DNA of 48,654 nucleotides, taken from Nodularia sp. (in: cyanobacteria). GTDB lineage: Bacteria; Cyanobacteriota; Cyanobacteriia; Cyanobacteriales; Nostocaceae. Where the stretch lies: contig REBL01000161.1 of NCBI GenBank assembly GCA_007692755.1, forward strand, positions 1 to 48,654, written 5' to 3'. The notes under the pieces are model-generated. The model ran no database searches. It was given only the letters and a program-made list of their open reading frames with translations, and was not told where the DNA came from. This document shows positions 17,462 to 26,521 of this stretch, in pieces; the first letter of the stretch is position 1; each line of letters begins with the position of its first letter. The translations under genes were made by a program, and so were the position numbers.

Positions 17462-19111
17462 ATGGGAAGAAACTGGAAAAACCTGAAGATAGTTGCAAGT
17501 TTCTGGGGCGCGATCGCTTTGACACAGCTTTGTGGGCCAAATACCTCTGTACGCGCTGCTGAAACCGTTGTCGTGCGTTTTGGCCCCTTTGCTGAGTCTA
17601 TTTCCCTATCCGAGTTACAAAATATGGCGGATACTGGGGAATTTCCCAGGGGTTTAGAACTTTACACTGGGAGAATATCTGAAGAACAACGCAACTTCTT
17701 ATCGGGAGCGCTCAGAGCGAGAGTACCAATCGATGTTGTTACCCTGAGTCGCCTACTCAATACTCAAATTGGCACAACTATTCTCAGTAATTTATCTGAA
17801 GCTTTAGTCAGAAGGGATCAGGCGGGGGTACAAGCACTCAGAGCCGCATTCGTGTTAGGTGCTACTGAACCCAAGGGTCTTTCTATACTCGATTTTATTG
17901 CTGCTTATCCCAGTCAACGTTTAGAAATTAATCTCCTCAAGGCTTTTCAGGTGGCGGCACGTTTAAACACGTCTTTTTGGCGCACTCAGCAGTTTATGCT
18001 AGATATCGCACCTGAACTCGACTCTAGAACACCGCAGATTTCCCTGCCATTTGACCCCAGTCAAACAGGAACGGCTCAAGTACAAGTACTGAATTTGAAT
18101 TGGAATGACCAAAACCGCAGTCGGGATATTCCCGTTGATATTTACTCATCAAATGCCACAACTTCGGAAAAACCCGTAATTATCTTCACCCACGGCTTAG
18201 GATCAGTTCGCCATGAGTTACGCTACCTCGCCAACCATCTTGCATCTCACGGTTATGTAGTCGCCGCCTTAGAACATCCCGGTAGTAATGAAACAAATAC
18301 TAATTTAGCCGCACAAGGTAAATCCAGGCTGTTACAGCCCCAAGAGTTCTTGGAACGTCCTAGAGATATTACTTTTGTCCTGGATGAACTAGAAAAGCTG
18401 AATCAAACTGCTAATCACCCATTACAAGGGAAACTGGCGACTAATAATGCTATGGTAGTTGGCTATTCTTTTGGTGGTGGTACAGCCTTAGCAATTGCTG
18501 GAGGTGAGTTACAATTGGAAGGTCTCAAACAACGCTGTCAAGGTAACTTAGCAATTTTGAGTTTGGGCGAAACTATCCAGTGTGTTGCTCAAGAACTGCC
18601 TGAAAATAGCTATACACTAAGAGATGACAGAATTAAACAAGCGATCGCTCTGAGTCCCACAAGTTCTTTAATGTTTGGGGAAACAGGTTTAAATCAAGTA
18701 CAAGTACCGACTTTAGTCTTAGCAAGTTCCGCAGATAAAAGCACCCCAGCCTTGAGCGAACAAATAATCGGATTTCATCAAATCCCTGCGCCTAAATGGC
18801 TAGTTGGTATAATTGGGGGTACTCATTTAAGTGTGAAAGACCCAAGTACCACTTTGGATCAGGTAGGAAAACTAGATACACCTTTTGGTGGTGGTGAAAT
18901 TGTCGGTGAACAAGCGGTAGATGTTCGCCAATTCGTTAAATCTATCACCTTGGCGATGGCTGCACAGCTCACTCCTGAAGCTGACCAATATGCTGTCTTT
19001 CTGACCTCAGATTATGCTCAGTTGGTTTCAACTGCCGCTTTTCCATTTCGCCTAGTGAGAGAAATTCCTCCTAGTGCTATGTCAAGGGTCAAGAAATTTG
19101 AGAGTAACTAA
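17462..19111 (+). CDS. Exported alpha/beta hydrolase with N-terminal DUF1400 domain
   Basis: 549 aa. The N-terminal hydrophobic stretch (about 8-33) with RAAET looks like a signal peptide. Residues about 35-170 match DUF1400, a small helical domain found in cyanobacteria (VVVRFGPFAESISLSELQNM ... LRARVPIDVVTLSRLLNT). The rest is an alpha/beta hydrolase of the platelet-activating-factor acetylhydrolase / dienelactone hydrolase type: oxyanion His-Gly at 244-245 (IIFTHGLGSVRHELRYLA), nucleophile elbow GYSFGGG with Ser336, and a late GGTHLSVKDPS segment with the likely catalytic His. It probably hydrolyses a lipid or ester in the periplasm; the substrate is unknown. It is a single-gene unit. Confidence 0.88.
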   Translation: MGRNWKNLKIVASFWGAIALTQLCGPNTSVRAAETVVVRFGPFAESISLSELQNMADTGEFPRGLELYTGRISEEQRNFLSGALRARVPIDVVTLSRLLNTQIGTTILSNLSEALVRRDQAGVQALRAAFVLGATEPKGLSILDFIAAYPSQRLEINLLKAFQVAARLNTSFWRTQQFMLDIAPELDSRTPQISLPFDPSQTGTAQVQVLNLNWNDQNRSRDIPVDIYSSNATTSEKPVIIFTHGLGSVRHELRYLANHLASHGYVVAALEHPGSNETNTNLAAQGKSRLLQPQEFLERPRDITFVLDELEKLNQTANHPLQGKLATNNAMVVGYSFGGGTALAIAGGELQLEGLKQRCQGNLAILSLGETIQCVAQELPENSYTLRDDRIKQAIALSPTSSLMFGETGLNQVQVPTLVLASSADKSTPALSEQIIGFHQIPAPKWLVGIIGGTHLSVKDPSTTLDQVGKLDTPFGGGEIVGEQAVDVRQFVKSITLAMAAQLTPEADQYAVFLTSDYAQLVSTAAFPFRLVREIPPSAMSRVKKFESN

Positions 19112-20753
19112 GATATTTGCAGTGTAAATTCAGATCATTTTTGGTTGTTTTAAACAGAATATTTGCTGATCAAGAGTGCTGAGTGCGATGGCTAAAAGTC
19201 TCTTGGTTTTAACCGTTGTCTGTTCTTTGGCCTTCACTTAGCACTCAAGTATAGTCTAGCTGTAGCATCGCTACAGTCATTGTGACATTATTGTTCTAGA
19301 TTTATTGAATATCATTCTTGATAAATAGACAGCGGATTAAGCATTTTCAACCAGCGCACCTTCCCTCATGGAAGCCGCTACACGTCCTTTCTGTGTAGTT
19401 CCGCGAGAGCTAATATAGCACGGCGTAAATAGCACCACCATTTGAAATCAATGAAAATCCTGAGAATCAACTTTTTTACGCAATAAATGTAAAGACGCGA
19501 TGATCGCGTCTCTACCAAAAGTAATAAATTTCCAGAAGTTGATATTCATATTAAATCTGTTTTAGCTGAATCACAATGACATTTTCTTCTATGTTTAAAA
19601 AACATCTGCTATTGCGGGTCAAACAATTTTAGATTTTAGATTTTAGATTTTAGATTGACCCCACAGATGAATCTAGGGGCTTGAGGATTTTAGATTTGGG
19701 ATTTTCGATTGATTGATTCCACAGATAAATCTGGGGGCTTGTACCATTAAGGAAGTATTGGTCAATAAAATCTTCGACCTTGCACCGAGAATCTAGGATG
19801 GTGCGTCGCGCTACGGGACAACACACCCTCCAAAACAAAATTTAGAGTTTTAATAATTTTTGTTTACAGCGTAACCTTACCAAGGAGAGGGGCAGGTATT
19901 GCATAGCAAAACCAGAGTGAGGTTATGGGTATATCTTACTACTTTTTGATAGCGATCGCCTCATAAATACAGCCTTTTTCAGATTTTCATTCCGACTACA
20001 TTAATCAAACATTCAGCACAACTGCTTTAAAGACTAAATTTTCTAACTATTTTTTGGGCTTTAGTCTAGTTTAGATTTATAATATATAGCAAAGATAAGG
20101 ATAGCGTACATAATAGTAAACTCATAGGCTAACCAACGCTAGCTAGCTAGCTGGTTATTACTGCTGGTCTGTACAGCAGTGTGGGGCTAGCAGCAGAACT
20201 AAGCTTTGATGAAAAGCTAGTCAAAGATTAGGCGAGTTTAAATCATCACAGCCTTTAGCCAACGACTTCAGCCGAATTGAGGTCAGGTTGAAAAGTCTAT
20301 TTGTTTGTACATTCATTTTGGATAAATAACTGCTGGGGGTTAGCCATGTCTAATCTGCCCTGATTTTGTAGTTTCATCTATTAAATCACCTCATTAACGT
20401 ACTTAAGCCGATGTTTCAGCATCCGATGAGTTGGATGTTATTAACAAGGTTTAGACAGTGAAATTTTCCAGCTTCTCACACACTTTTACCTTGAGTTCAG
20501 TAAAATGAAAGACTTTCATTGTATCTTAAATATCTGCATCATATCAGTAGCCTATCTATCCAGTATTTACTTATGGATAGCGTTTTCTCAGCACTCAAAT
20601 GAGTGAATAATTATTGTAACATTAATTACAAAATAAGTTTTAATCGTTGACTAGTGAAGCACGGCGAAAATCACACGCGTCTGCAAGAGGTAGTCAGCGA
20701 TAATTTGTGTGCAGAATTGAGCTAAAGCGAAAATTGCATCATTCATCAGATAA
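19112..20753. other. 1.6-kb repeat-rich noncoding region
   Basis: Longest gene-free stretch of the window. Beyond the repeat separately listed, it holds the AGACGCGAT-G-ATCGCGTCT palindrome (19493-19511), a near-palindrome TAACCA-AC-(GCTAGC-rich 14 bp)-TGGTTA at 20130-20157, and a 7-bp hairpin ACTGCTG/CAGCAGT right after it (20160-20180). The two latter stems could belong to a small RNA. Short frames seen here are broken or made of repeats. The last 250 bp are AT-rich and probably include the MscS promoter. Confidence 0.5.
19627..19764. repeat. Composite dispersed repeat with TTTTAGA heptamers, copy A
   Basis: Four exact TTTTAGA heptamers (19627-19654) are followed by a unit containing CCACAGATGAATCTAGGGGC, then a second, related unit (19688-19764) with CCACAGATAAATCTGGGGGC, CATTAAGGAA and TATTGGTCA. 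The second unit matches 32881-32945 closely. Heptamer arrays of this kind are the short tandemly repeated sequences known from filamentous cyanobacteria. Confidence 0.8.
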
Positions 20754-21851
20754 ATGTTAGATTTTTTACCAGAAACCATTACGACTAAAGAAATCACAAT
20801 TGCCTCACTGGGGCTAGTAGTTGGAACTTTCATATTCGTAATTACTCGTTTAAGTTTTGTATGGTTAAAATTACTTTTGAAACAACTAAGACTTCTCCAA
20901 ACTAAAAATATTTACCAAAAATTAATTAAACCTAATGAAATTTTAATAATTTCTGTATCTGTAATTTTTTTGGTTGAGTTTATTTCCTTTCAACTACCGA
21001 AAAATAGCTGGGTTCAAACATTAGAGATCATCATTAGTTTAACTTTAGCGATCGCTACAAGTTTATTAGCTTCTAAATTATTTAAAAACTTCTTTGATTT
21101 TTATTTATTAAATGCTGCTTTTAAAACTGGGCAGAAAATCAGCAGTGAATTTCTCATCCTATTTAAATGGATAGCTAATATCATTATTATTTTTGTAGCT
21201 ATTCTGCTTTATGCTCAAAGTCATCAAATTAATCTTTTAGGATTGCTAGCCAGTTTAGGAATTGGTGGTTTAGCAGTAGCCTTTGCGGCTCAAAAGACTT
21301 TAGAGCAAGTTTTGGGTGGTATTGTGATCTATCTTGACCGTCCCTTTGTGATTGATGATTATATCGGACTACCTGATGGGACATTTGGCAGAGTTGAATC
21401 TATCGGCTTGAGATCCACTCGTATTCGTACCTCTGGAAAGGGAACCGTGGTGATAGTTCCCAATAGTTCCTTGACTCAAGTCAATATTGAAAACTTTACT
21501 GGCGCGAAAAAAGTCATGTCTATACTTTATTTGACTTTCTATCGAGCCATCAGTAATGAAGAAAGAGCGCTAATTCGTCAAGTGATTTTAGAAAGTACAA
21601 ACGGTATTTTTGGACTTGACTCACGAAATACAGATGTAAGTTTTAAGAATATCAATAATCTAGAAGACCCAGATAAAAGTCAAGCGCAAGTTTCTTTCTT
21701 TATTTTGGGTTCTGGAGATGTTTCAATGGAATTACGTCGTCAACTTTTAGATTTGGCCACTCAAAGCATGACTGAATATCTGAAAGAATATGGTATTGCC
21801 TTTGAGATAGAAGAACCAACAATTTATGTTGACTCACCGATTACGATTTAG
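20754..21851 (+). CDS. Mechanosensitive channel, MscS family (first of pair)
   Basis: 365-aa inner-membrane protein. Four hydrophobic segments precede the MscS core: about 18-38, 60-80, 88-110 and 140-160. The pore helix region reads GLLASLGIGGLAVAFAAQKTLEQVLGG (about 163-189), the TM3 signature of MscS. The beta-domain follows (RPFVIDDYIGLPDGTFGRVESIGLRSTRI ... TVVIVPNSSL) and then an alpha/beta C-terminal vestibule domain. Such channels open on membrane tension and release solutes during hypo-osmotic shock. No ribosome-binding site is obvious. The next gene begins 5 bp after the stop codon and is a paralogue. Confidence 0.92.
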   Translation: MLDFLPETITTKEITIASLGLVVGTFIFVITRLSFVWLKLLLKQLRLLQTKNIYQKLIKPNEILIISVSVIFLVEFISFQLPKNSWVQTLEIIISLTLAIATSLLASKLFKNFFDFYLLNAAFKTGQKISSEFLILFKWIANIIIIFVAILLYAQSHQINLLGLLASLGIGGLAVAFAAQKTLEQVLGGIVIYLDRPFVIDDYIGLPDGTFGRVESIGLRSTRIRTSGKGTVVIVPNSSLTQVNIENFTGAKKVMSILYLTFYRAISNEERALIRQVILESTNGIFGLDSRNTDVSFKNINNLEDPDKSQAQVSFFILGSGDVSMELRRQLLDLATQSMTEYLKEYGIAFEIEEPTIYVDSPITI

Positions 21852-21856
21852 ACCTA

Positions 21857-22987
21857 ATGAATAAAATTTCACAGATAATCCTGGAATTTTTCCAGCGTGA
21901 TACCACAGTATTAGCCCTATCTAGATTTGGAATATTTTTATTTTTCATCCTCCTCTCTGTACTAGCTGGACGATATACTCCTACATTGCTGCGAGTTATT
22001 ATTCAACGTTTTGCACCGCAGCAGGTAGCCAGTATTTACAACAATTTAATCGAACCGATTAGAAACTTATTTAGAGTAGCTGGTACTTTAATTCTGGTCT
22101 CCTTATCCTTAGCATGGATTATCGAATATCAATCTATATATAGGTTTCTTACACCCATTGTAGACTTAGCTGTTATTTGTAGTCTAGCTTGGTTATTTTC
22201 TCGTTTGTTTCGTCAATTCATTCGAGCTTATGGCATTGAATTAGTGCGTAAATTGGGGCGCGAAGTAGACGAATTGCTTTTAGTCTTTGAAACTCTAGCA
22301 AATGTGATGATTGGCTTTATTGCTATTATTGCTTTTGCCCAAAGTCAGCAATTTAATTTAGTGGGTTTATTAACAGGTTTTGGTATTGGTGGATTAGCCA
22401 TCGCTTTTGCTGCTCAAAAGACACTAGAGCAATTGTTAGGAACGATTGTGTTGTATTTAGATAGACCCTTTATTCCTGGAGAATATATTCGTTTACAGAA
22501 ATCTCCCCAAATTCCTGAAGGGTTATTTGGCAGAGTTGAATCCATTGGGATTCGTTCGAGTAAAATTCGCGCTGCTGCAAAGAGTACTTTATTCATTATT
22601 CCCAATTCGATATTAGCAAACTTAGAAATTGAGAATGTTACGCGAGGTAAAAAAGTAATGGTTTTACTTTACCTCGATTTTGTTACCATGCTAGAAAACC
22701 AAGAAAAAGCTTTAGTGGAGCAGGTGGTAGCAGAAAGTACTAACTCACTGTTTGGTATCGACCCAGGCAGCACCAGTATTACTTTTTTAAATCATAATTT
22801 GGCAAAACAAACCACTCGAACCAGAGTGACGTTCTTTATTTTGGGTTCTAGTGATAACTCCCTACAATTACGTAAACGTTTATTGGAGTTAGCAAATGAA
22901 AAAATCTCTAAAAAACTAGTTACTTTTGGTATTGAGTTTACGATGCAAGAACCGACAATTTATGTAGATTCACCAGTTACACTTTAA
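21857..22987 (+). CDS. Mechanosensitive channel, MscS family (second of pair)
   Basis: 376-aa paralogue of the preceding channel with the same layout: N-terminal membrane helices, pore helix GLLTGFGIGGLAIAFAAQKTLEQLLGT, beta-domain LDRPFIPGEYIRLQKSPQIPEGLFGRVESIGIRSSKI with a seven-residue insertion relative to its neighbour, VPNS-type segment FIIPNSILANLEIENVTRGKK, and the shared ending EPTIYVDSP(I/V)T. The near-zero spacing implies one transcript. The close similarity points to local duplication. The two could form separate or mixed heptamers; the sequence does not decide. Confidence 0.92.
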   Translation: MNKISQIILEFFQRDTTVLALSRFGIFLFFILLSVLAGRYTPTLLRVIIQRFAPQQVASIYNNLIEPIRNLFRVAGTLILVSLSLAWIIEYQSIYRFLTPIVDLAVICSLAWLFSRLFRQFIRAYGIELVRKLGREVDELLLVFETLANVMIGFIAIIAFAQSQQFNLVGLLTGFGIGGLAIAFAAQKTLEQLLGTIVLYLDRPFIPGEYIRLQKSPQIPEGLFGRVESIGIRSSKIRAAAKSTLFIIPNSILANLEIENVTRGKKVMVLLYLDFVTMLENQEKALVEQVVAESTNSLFGIDPGSTSITFLNHNLAKQTTRTRVTFFILGSSDNSLQLRKRLLELANEKISKKLVTFGIEFTMQEPTIYVDSPVTL

Positions 22988-23063
22988 AAATTTTAGTCAG
23001 GAGAAGGACGTAGCAATCAAGCTAAATACTTTATTTTATCTTCATCACTTTCTATAAATTAAT

Positions 23064-23981
23064 TCAAAAACGCTCGGCGCTATCTAGTTCACAAGCTGGT
23101 ATCACCAATTTGTCCGCCTGCTGCGAATTCATCGCAGCCGTAATGTGATTAGCTAGTAGGCTACTGTATCTAGGTTCATCGGCTAACATCTGTAAGGCTG
23201 CTGCTATGGGAATCTCTGTATCTTGTGAGGTAAACAGAGTCACAATTTTTTCTACAGCCACTGTTTTTCCGGGAAAGGACTCAAAGGTAGTTACCAATGT
23301 GGCAGATTCAGAAGTATTTTCTACACAGATGGGTGCAGTCTCGTCACCATCTACCACTAACTTTGCCGCCATCCCTAGTTGAATACCTGAGTGGATAGTT
23401 CGACATTGCAGCCAGATAATCTGCTCAATACCACCTTGGTTTAAGGTGCGCCAATGTCGCACGCCTTGGGTATCCGGTTGAGCATCAAATCCAACTTCAA
23501 CGGTGATCTCACCTTCAAAATCTATAGATGTGATGTGACAACGGATGGCCGAAATATGTTGATCTGCCAAACTGCTAAAACGTTCAAAGTGGAAGTCTAG
23601 GGTAGAACCTGCTGGACTACGCCATCTGACATCACGACTAGTTAAACCCAAACGCAAATCAAGGCGACGCTGGTATTTGACAATTTCACCACTATCTAGA
23701 CTAAAGCGATCGCCTGCCACTGTTACCACTAATGGCAACCAGTTGGGGCAGTTTACAAATGGCACATCGTCGTAAATACCACAAATCATTGTGGATGGAC
23801 AATTTTGTGGATACCCTTCCTCAAAAGTCCCACGGGTTCCTAAATAACCGTTACCAAGGGTGAAGGCAGTTTCTTGTTCATGTAGCTGGGTGGCATTAAA
23901 TTCTGTTTCAATAACCTTCCAGGTATCAGCGTTAGCTGAGGGCTGATTTTGTCGATAATTTGCAACACATACATCAAACAT
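23064..23981 (-). pseudogene. GH65 N-terminal domain only (truncated kojibiose/maltose phosphorylase-like)
   Basis: 305 aa from the ATG giving MFDVCVANYRQNQ. The sequence follows the N-terminal beta-sandwich of glycoside hydrolase family 65 phosphorylases: WKVIETEFNATQLHEQETAFTLGNGYLGTRGTFEEG, the RRLDLRLGLTSRDVRW strand, and LDFHFERFSSLADQHISAIRC. It ends about where the catalytic (alpha/alpha)6 barrel, with its general-acid Glu, should begin. Full-length relatives have roughly 750-1000 residues. The last 25 residues (AMNSQQADKLVIPACELDSAERF) do not look like the family linker. The protein cannot be catalytic alone. A decayed gene is the simplest reading; a retained sugar-binding domain is possible. 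Confidence 0.75.
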
Positions 23982-24005
23982 GGTCAAAAAAGCTATTTTT
24001 CCCAA

Positions 24006-24569
24006 TAGGATTAAATTTAATTTAAAGTAGCTTACCCCTGAGCAAAAGCAACGTCATAGAAAACTTTGACGTTCCCACTAACACAAAACTTCGGTTCCAT
24101 TTATAACTCAAGTTGGAATTTATAAATGCCAAAAGTGATACAAATTTATATCTTTGTTTATGTATGTTATGAGGTTTTGGTGAATACAAATCAATAAATT
24201 TCAGTGAAGAAGAATTATCTTTATCCGTAATATTTACTACTTACGTATACTACTAGCAACTGCACCATCGGGTGATAGAAAACATCGCTAAGGAATGGGG
24301 ATTGAAGGGACTGACAATTAAAAAAATATTCCATTGCTGAGGTAGGCAGGGGAGCAGGGAGCAGGGAGCAGGGGGGATAATGAACAAAGATGGTCTGATG
24401 AAATGGGGCAATTTATTTTCTGGAAATCCCTAATCAATCAAATACCGCATTCCCAGCCCCTGGAAACTGTACGTTCGCGATCGCCCAAGTTTGACAACTC
24501 GTCTTTTGACAAAGCTATGAACTTAGGGTATATTTTCGCACTAGAAACGCGCCGCAGGAATTTATCAGA
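24006..24569. other. Intergenic region with a GCAGGGA heptamer array
   Basis: About 560 bp between divergent genes. It is AT-rich apart from a G-rich heptamer array (GCAGGGA units, 24346-24376) that belongs to the cyanobacterial short-tandem-repeat class. The final 100 bp contain a HIP1-type site and AT-rich DNA before the start of the next gene. No gene is supported. Confidence 0.5.
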
Positions 24570-25841
24570 ATGCTAGATTTGTCACTCATCACCATCCTGG
24601 GATTCCTGGGCAGTTTTGGACATTGCTTTGGGATGTGTGGCCCCCTAACTGTGGCCTTTTCCCTTTCTCAGCAACAAACAACTGCACAAACAGCTTCCCG
24701 TGAACAAATACCATCCCGGAAAATACCCAATTCGTGGCAAAAACAATTAAGATTTCATCTCTTACTAAATCTAGGGCGAATGTTGAGCTATGCTTTCGTC
24801 GGTGCTGGCATCGGGGCGCTGGGTTCGGTATTACTGCAAGGTGGTCAGTTTGCGGGTGTAGGCAGTGATTTCCGGCGCTGGATGGCAATTATTACCGGCT
24901 TAATGTTGATTTGGTTTGGGTTAGGGCAAGTAACACCCGACTTGTTGCCGCGAATTCCTGTATTACATCCCTTACTACAAGGACGTTTACATGATCGTCT
25001 GAGTACAGGGATGCTCAAGCTTTCCTACAAAACCAGATGGTGGACACCCATGCTTTTAGGCATGACTTGGGGTTTAATGCCCTGTGGTTTTTTATATGCT
25101 GCCCAAATTAAAGCCGCGGAAACAGGCAATTTATGGATGGGTGCAGCAACCATGCTAGCTTTTGGGCTAGGAACCCTACCCACGATGCTAGGTGTGGGTG
25201 TTTCCACTTCTTTGGTAAATAAAGATCAGCGCAGTCAATTATTTCGCTTGGGCGGCTGGGTGACACTTACTATTGGCGTGCTGACTTTGCTGCGGACTGG
25301 CGACACAATGGTAGATTACAGCGGACACGCTGCCTTGATTTGCTTAATTTTGGCACTGATTGCCCGTCCCATTAGCCGCCTGTGGGCTTCACCCTTGCGT
25401 TACCGTCGAGGTTTGGGAGTGGGTGCTTTTGTATTGGCTGTGGTTCATACCACCCACATGATTGAGCATTCGTTACAGTGGCAATTTGCGGCTTTCTTCT
25501 TCTTACCGCCGGATTTTCAGTGGGGCATGGCTGCGGGTGCTGTAGCATTAGTCTTAATTACCCCCGCAGCTTTCACAAGTTTTGAATCACTGCAAAAATA
25601 TTTGGGTAAACTTTGGCGACAGATTCATCTCTTGAGTGTCCCGGCTTTACTCTTAACTGCCATTCACGCTGTATTGATTGGTTCCCATTACTTGGGTTCC
25701 TTGCAATCAACATGGGGAAATAAATTAGCAGTAGTGTTGATAGGAATTGTCACCTTCGGCGTGTTATTGGTGCGTTCACCTTTGTTTTGGTCAAAGTTAA
25801 ATATAGAGAAGTTTTATGTACACCCAACCAAATCGCAGTAA
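24570..25841 (+). CDS. UreH-like (TauE/SafE, DsbD_2) membrane protein fused to haem-reductase-like domain
   Basis: 423-aa inner-membrane protein. The N-terminal half is a UreH/DsbD_2-type transporter domain: FLGSFGHCFGMCGPLTVAF (about 11-29, with the GHCxGMCGP cysteine motif), then after several helices LGMTWGLMPCGFLYA (about 162-176). Family members move metals or take part in copper/cytochrome oxidase maturation. The C-terminal half (about 270-400) resembles the ferric-reductase-like transmembrane domain, with His residues in FVLAVVHTTHMIEH, RQIHLLSVPALLLTAIHAVLIGSHY that could ligate haem b. It overlaps the next gene by 26 bp, implying translational coupling. A CAGGAA element precedes the ATG. 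Confidence 0.8.
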   Translation: MLDLSLITILGFLGSFGHCFGMCGPLTVAFSLSQQQTTAQTASREQIPSRKIPNSWQKQLRFHLLLNLGRMLSYAFVGAGIGALGSVLLQGGQFAGVGSDFRRWMAIITGLMLIWFGLGQVTPDLLPRIPVLHPLLQGRLHDRLSTGMLKLSYKTRWWTPMLLGMTWGLMPCGFLYAAQIKAAETGNLWMGAATMLAFGLGTLPTMLGVGVSTSLVNKDQRSQLFRLGGWVTLTIGVLTLLRTGDTMVDYSGHAALICLILALIARPISRLWASPLRYRRGLGVGAFVLAVVHTTHMIEHSLQWQFAAFFFLPPDFQWGMAAGAVALVLITPAAFTSFESLQKYLGKLWRQIHLLSVPALLLTAIHAVLIGSHYLGSLQSTWGNKLAVVLIGIVTFGVLLVRSPLFWSKLNIEKFYVHPTKSQ

Positions 25842-26457
25842 CAGGTATGCTCAAAGTCCAAGAATTATCTATTATTTATTATTTTTGAGTTGCTTAGTCA
25901 TATCAATAATTACGGCTCATCCGACTTTTGCCCATCAGGTGCAAATAGCGGCAGATGTTGGTGCTACCCTCCACATTGAGCCAAATGATAATCCTCGTGC
26001 GGGAGAACCCACCCAAGCTTGGTTTGCTCTTACCCGTAAAGGTGGTCAGGTGATTCCCTTGGCGCAGTGTGATTGTGAATTATTGATTTATGCCCAACCC
26101 CACACGCCAGGAGAACCAGCCCTAATAGAGCCATCTTTAGAGCCTGTGGCAGCTGAACGTTATCAAGGCATTCCCGGTGCAGAAATTACTTTTCCCAAGC
26201 CAGGACGATATCAATTACAGCTAAGTGGTAAACCCGCATCTGAGGCCAGTTTTAAACCGTTTCAATTTGAGTTTGAAGTTACGGTGGCAGCTGGAACAGC
26301 CAGAAATCCAGGAAATGTGCAAGATGGTAATAGTAATGCATCGACTCAAGAGATGAATATTCGGTCAGGGTTCAGTATTACGGTGCTAGCCCTGGCGATT
26401 CTTCTGGCTTTGGGCATTGTGTTTTTTATCCTGCGGGGAAGGAAAGGACGGAAGTAG
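25816..26457 (+). CDS. Exported, C-terminally membrane-anchored protein coupled to the UreH-like gene
   Basis: 213 aa. A signal peptide (IIYYLLFLSCLVISIITAHPTFAHQ, cleavage probably after TFA) is followed by a single beta-rich periplasmic domain (about 45-165) and a C-terminal membrane helix (FSITVLALAILLALGIVFFIL) ending in RGRKGRK. The domain starts at the mature His-Gln and has a CDC pair (AQCDCELLIYA), which could bind a metal such as copper. The layout resembles YtkA/FixH-like accessory proteins but I cannot assign the family firmly. The 26-bp overlap with the preceding gene implies joint function, most simply metal delivery or redox handling at the membrane. Confidence 0.75.
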   Translation: MYTQPNRSNRYAQSPRIIYYLLFLSCLVISIITAHPTFAHQVQIAADVGATLHIEPNDNPRAGEPTQAWFALTRKGGQVIPLAQCDCELLIYAQPHTPGEPALIEPSLEPVAAERYQGIPGAEITFPKPGRYQLQLSGKPASEASFKPFQFEFEVTVAAGTARNPGNVQDGNSNASTQEMNIRSGFSITVLALAILLALGIVFFILRGRKGRK

Positions 26458-26521
26458 CGTTAAAGAAAGGCGGGCAGTCCTTGCCCTCCCCCACAAGATT
26501 GATCATATTGAAATGTGTAGA

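Noticed and set aside
19193..19243. 16-residue hydrophobic frame MAKSLLVLTVVCSLAFT
   Set aside because: Too short to support, no ribosome-binding site, beside a common GTGCTGAGTGC repeat.
19650..19838. 62-codon minus-strand frame
   Set aside because: It is made largely of the dispersed TTTTAGA/CACAGAT repeat.
24346..24376. GCAGGGA tandem units considered as a CRISPR array
   Set aside because: Unit is only 7 bases with no spacers; it is a short tandem repeat. No CRISPR array was seen anywhere in the window.
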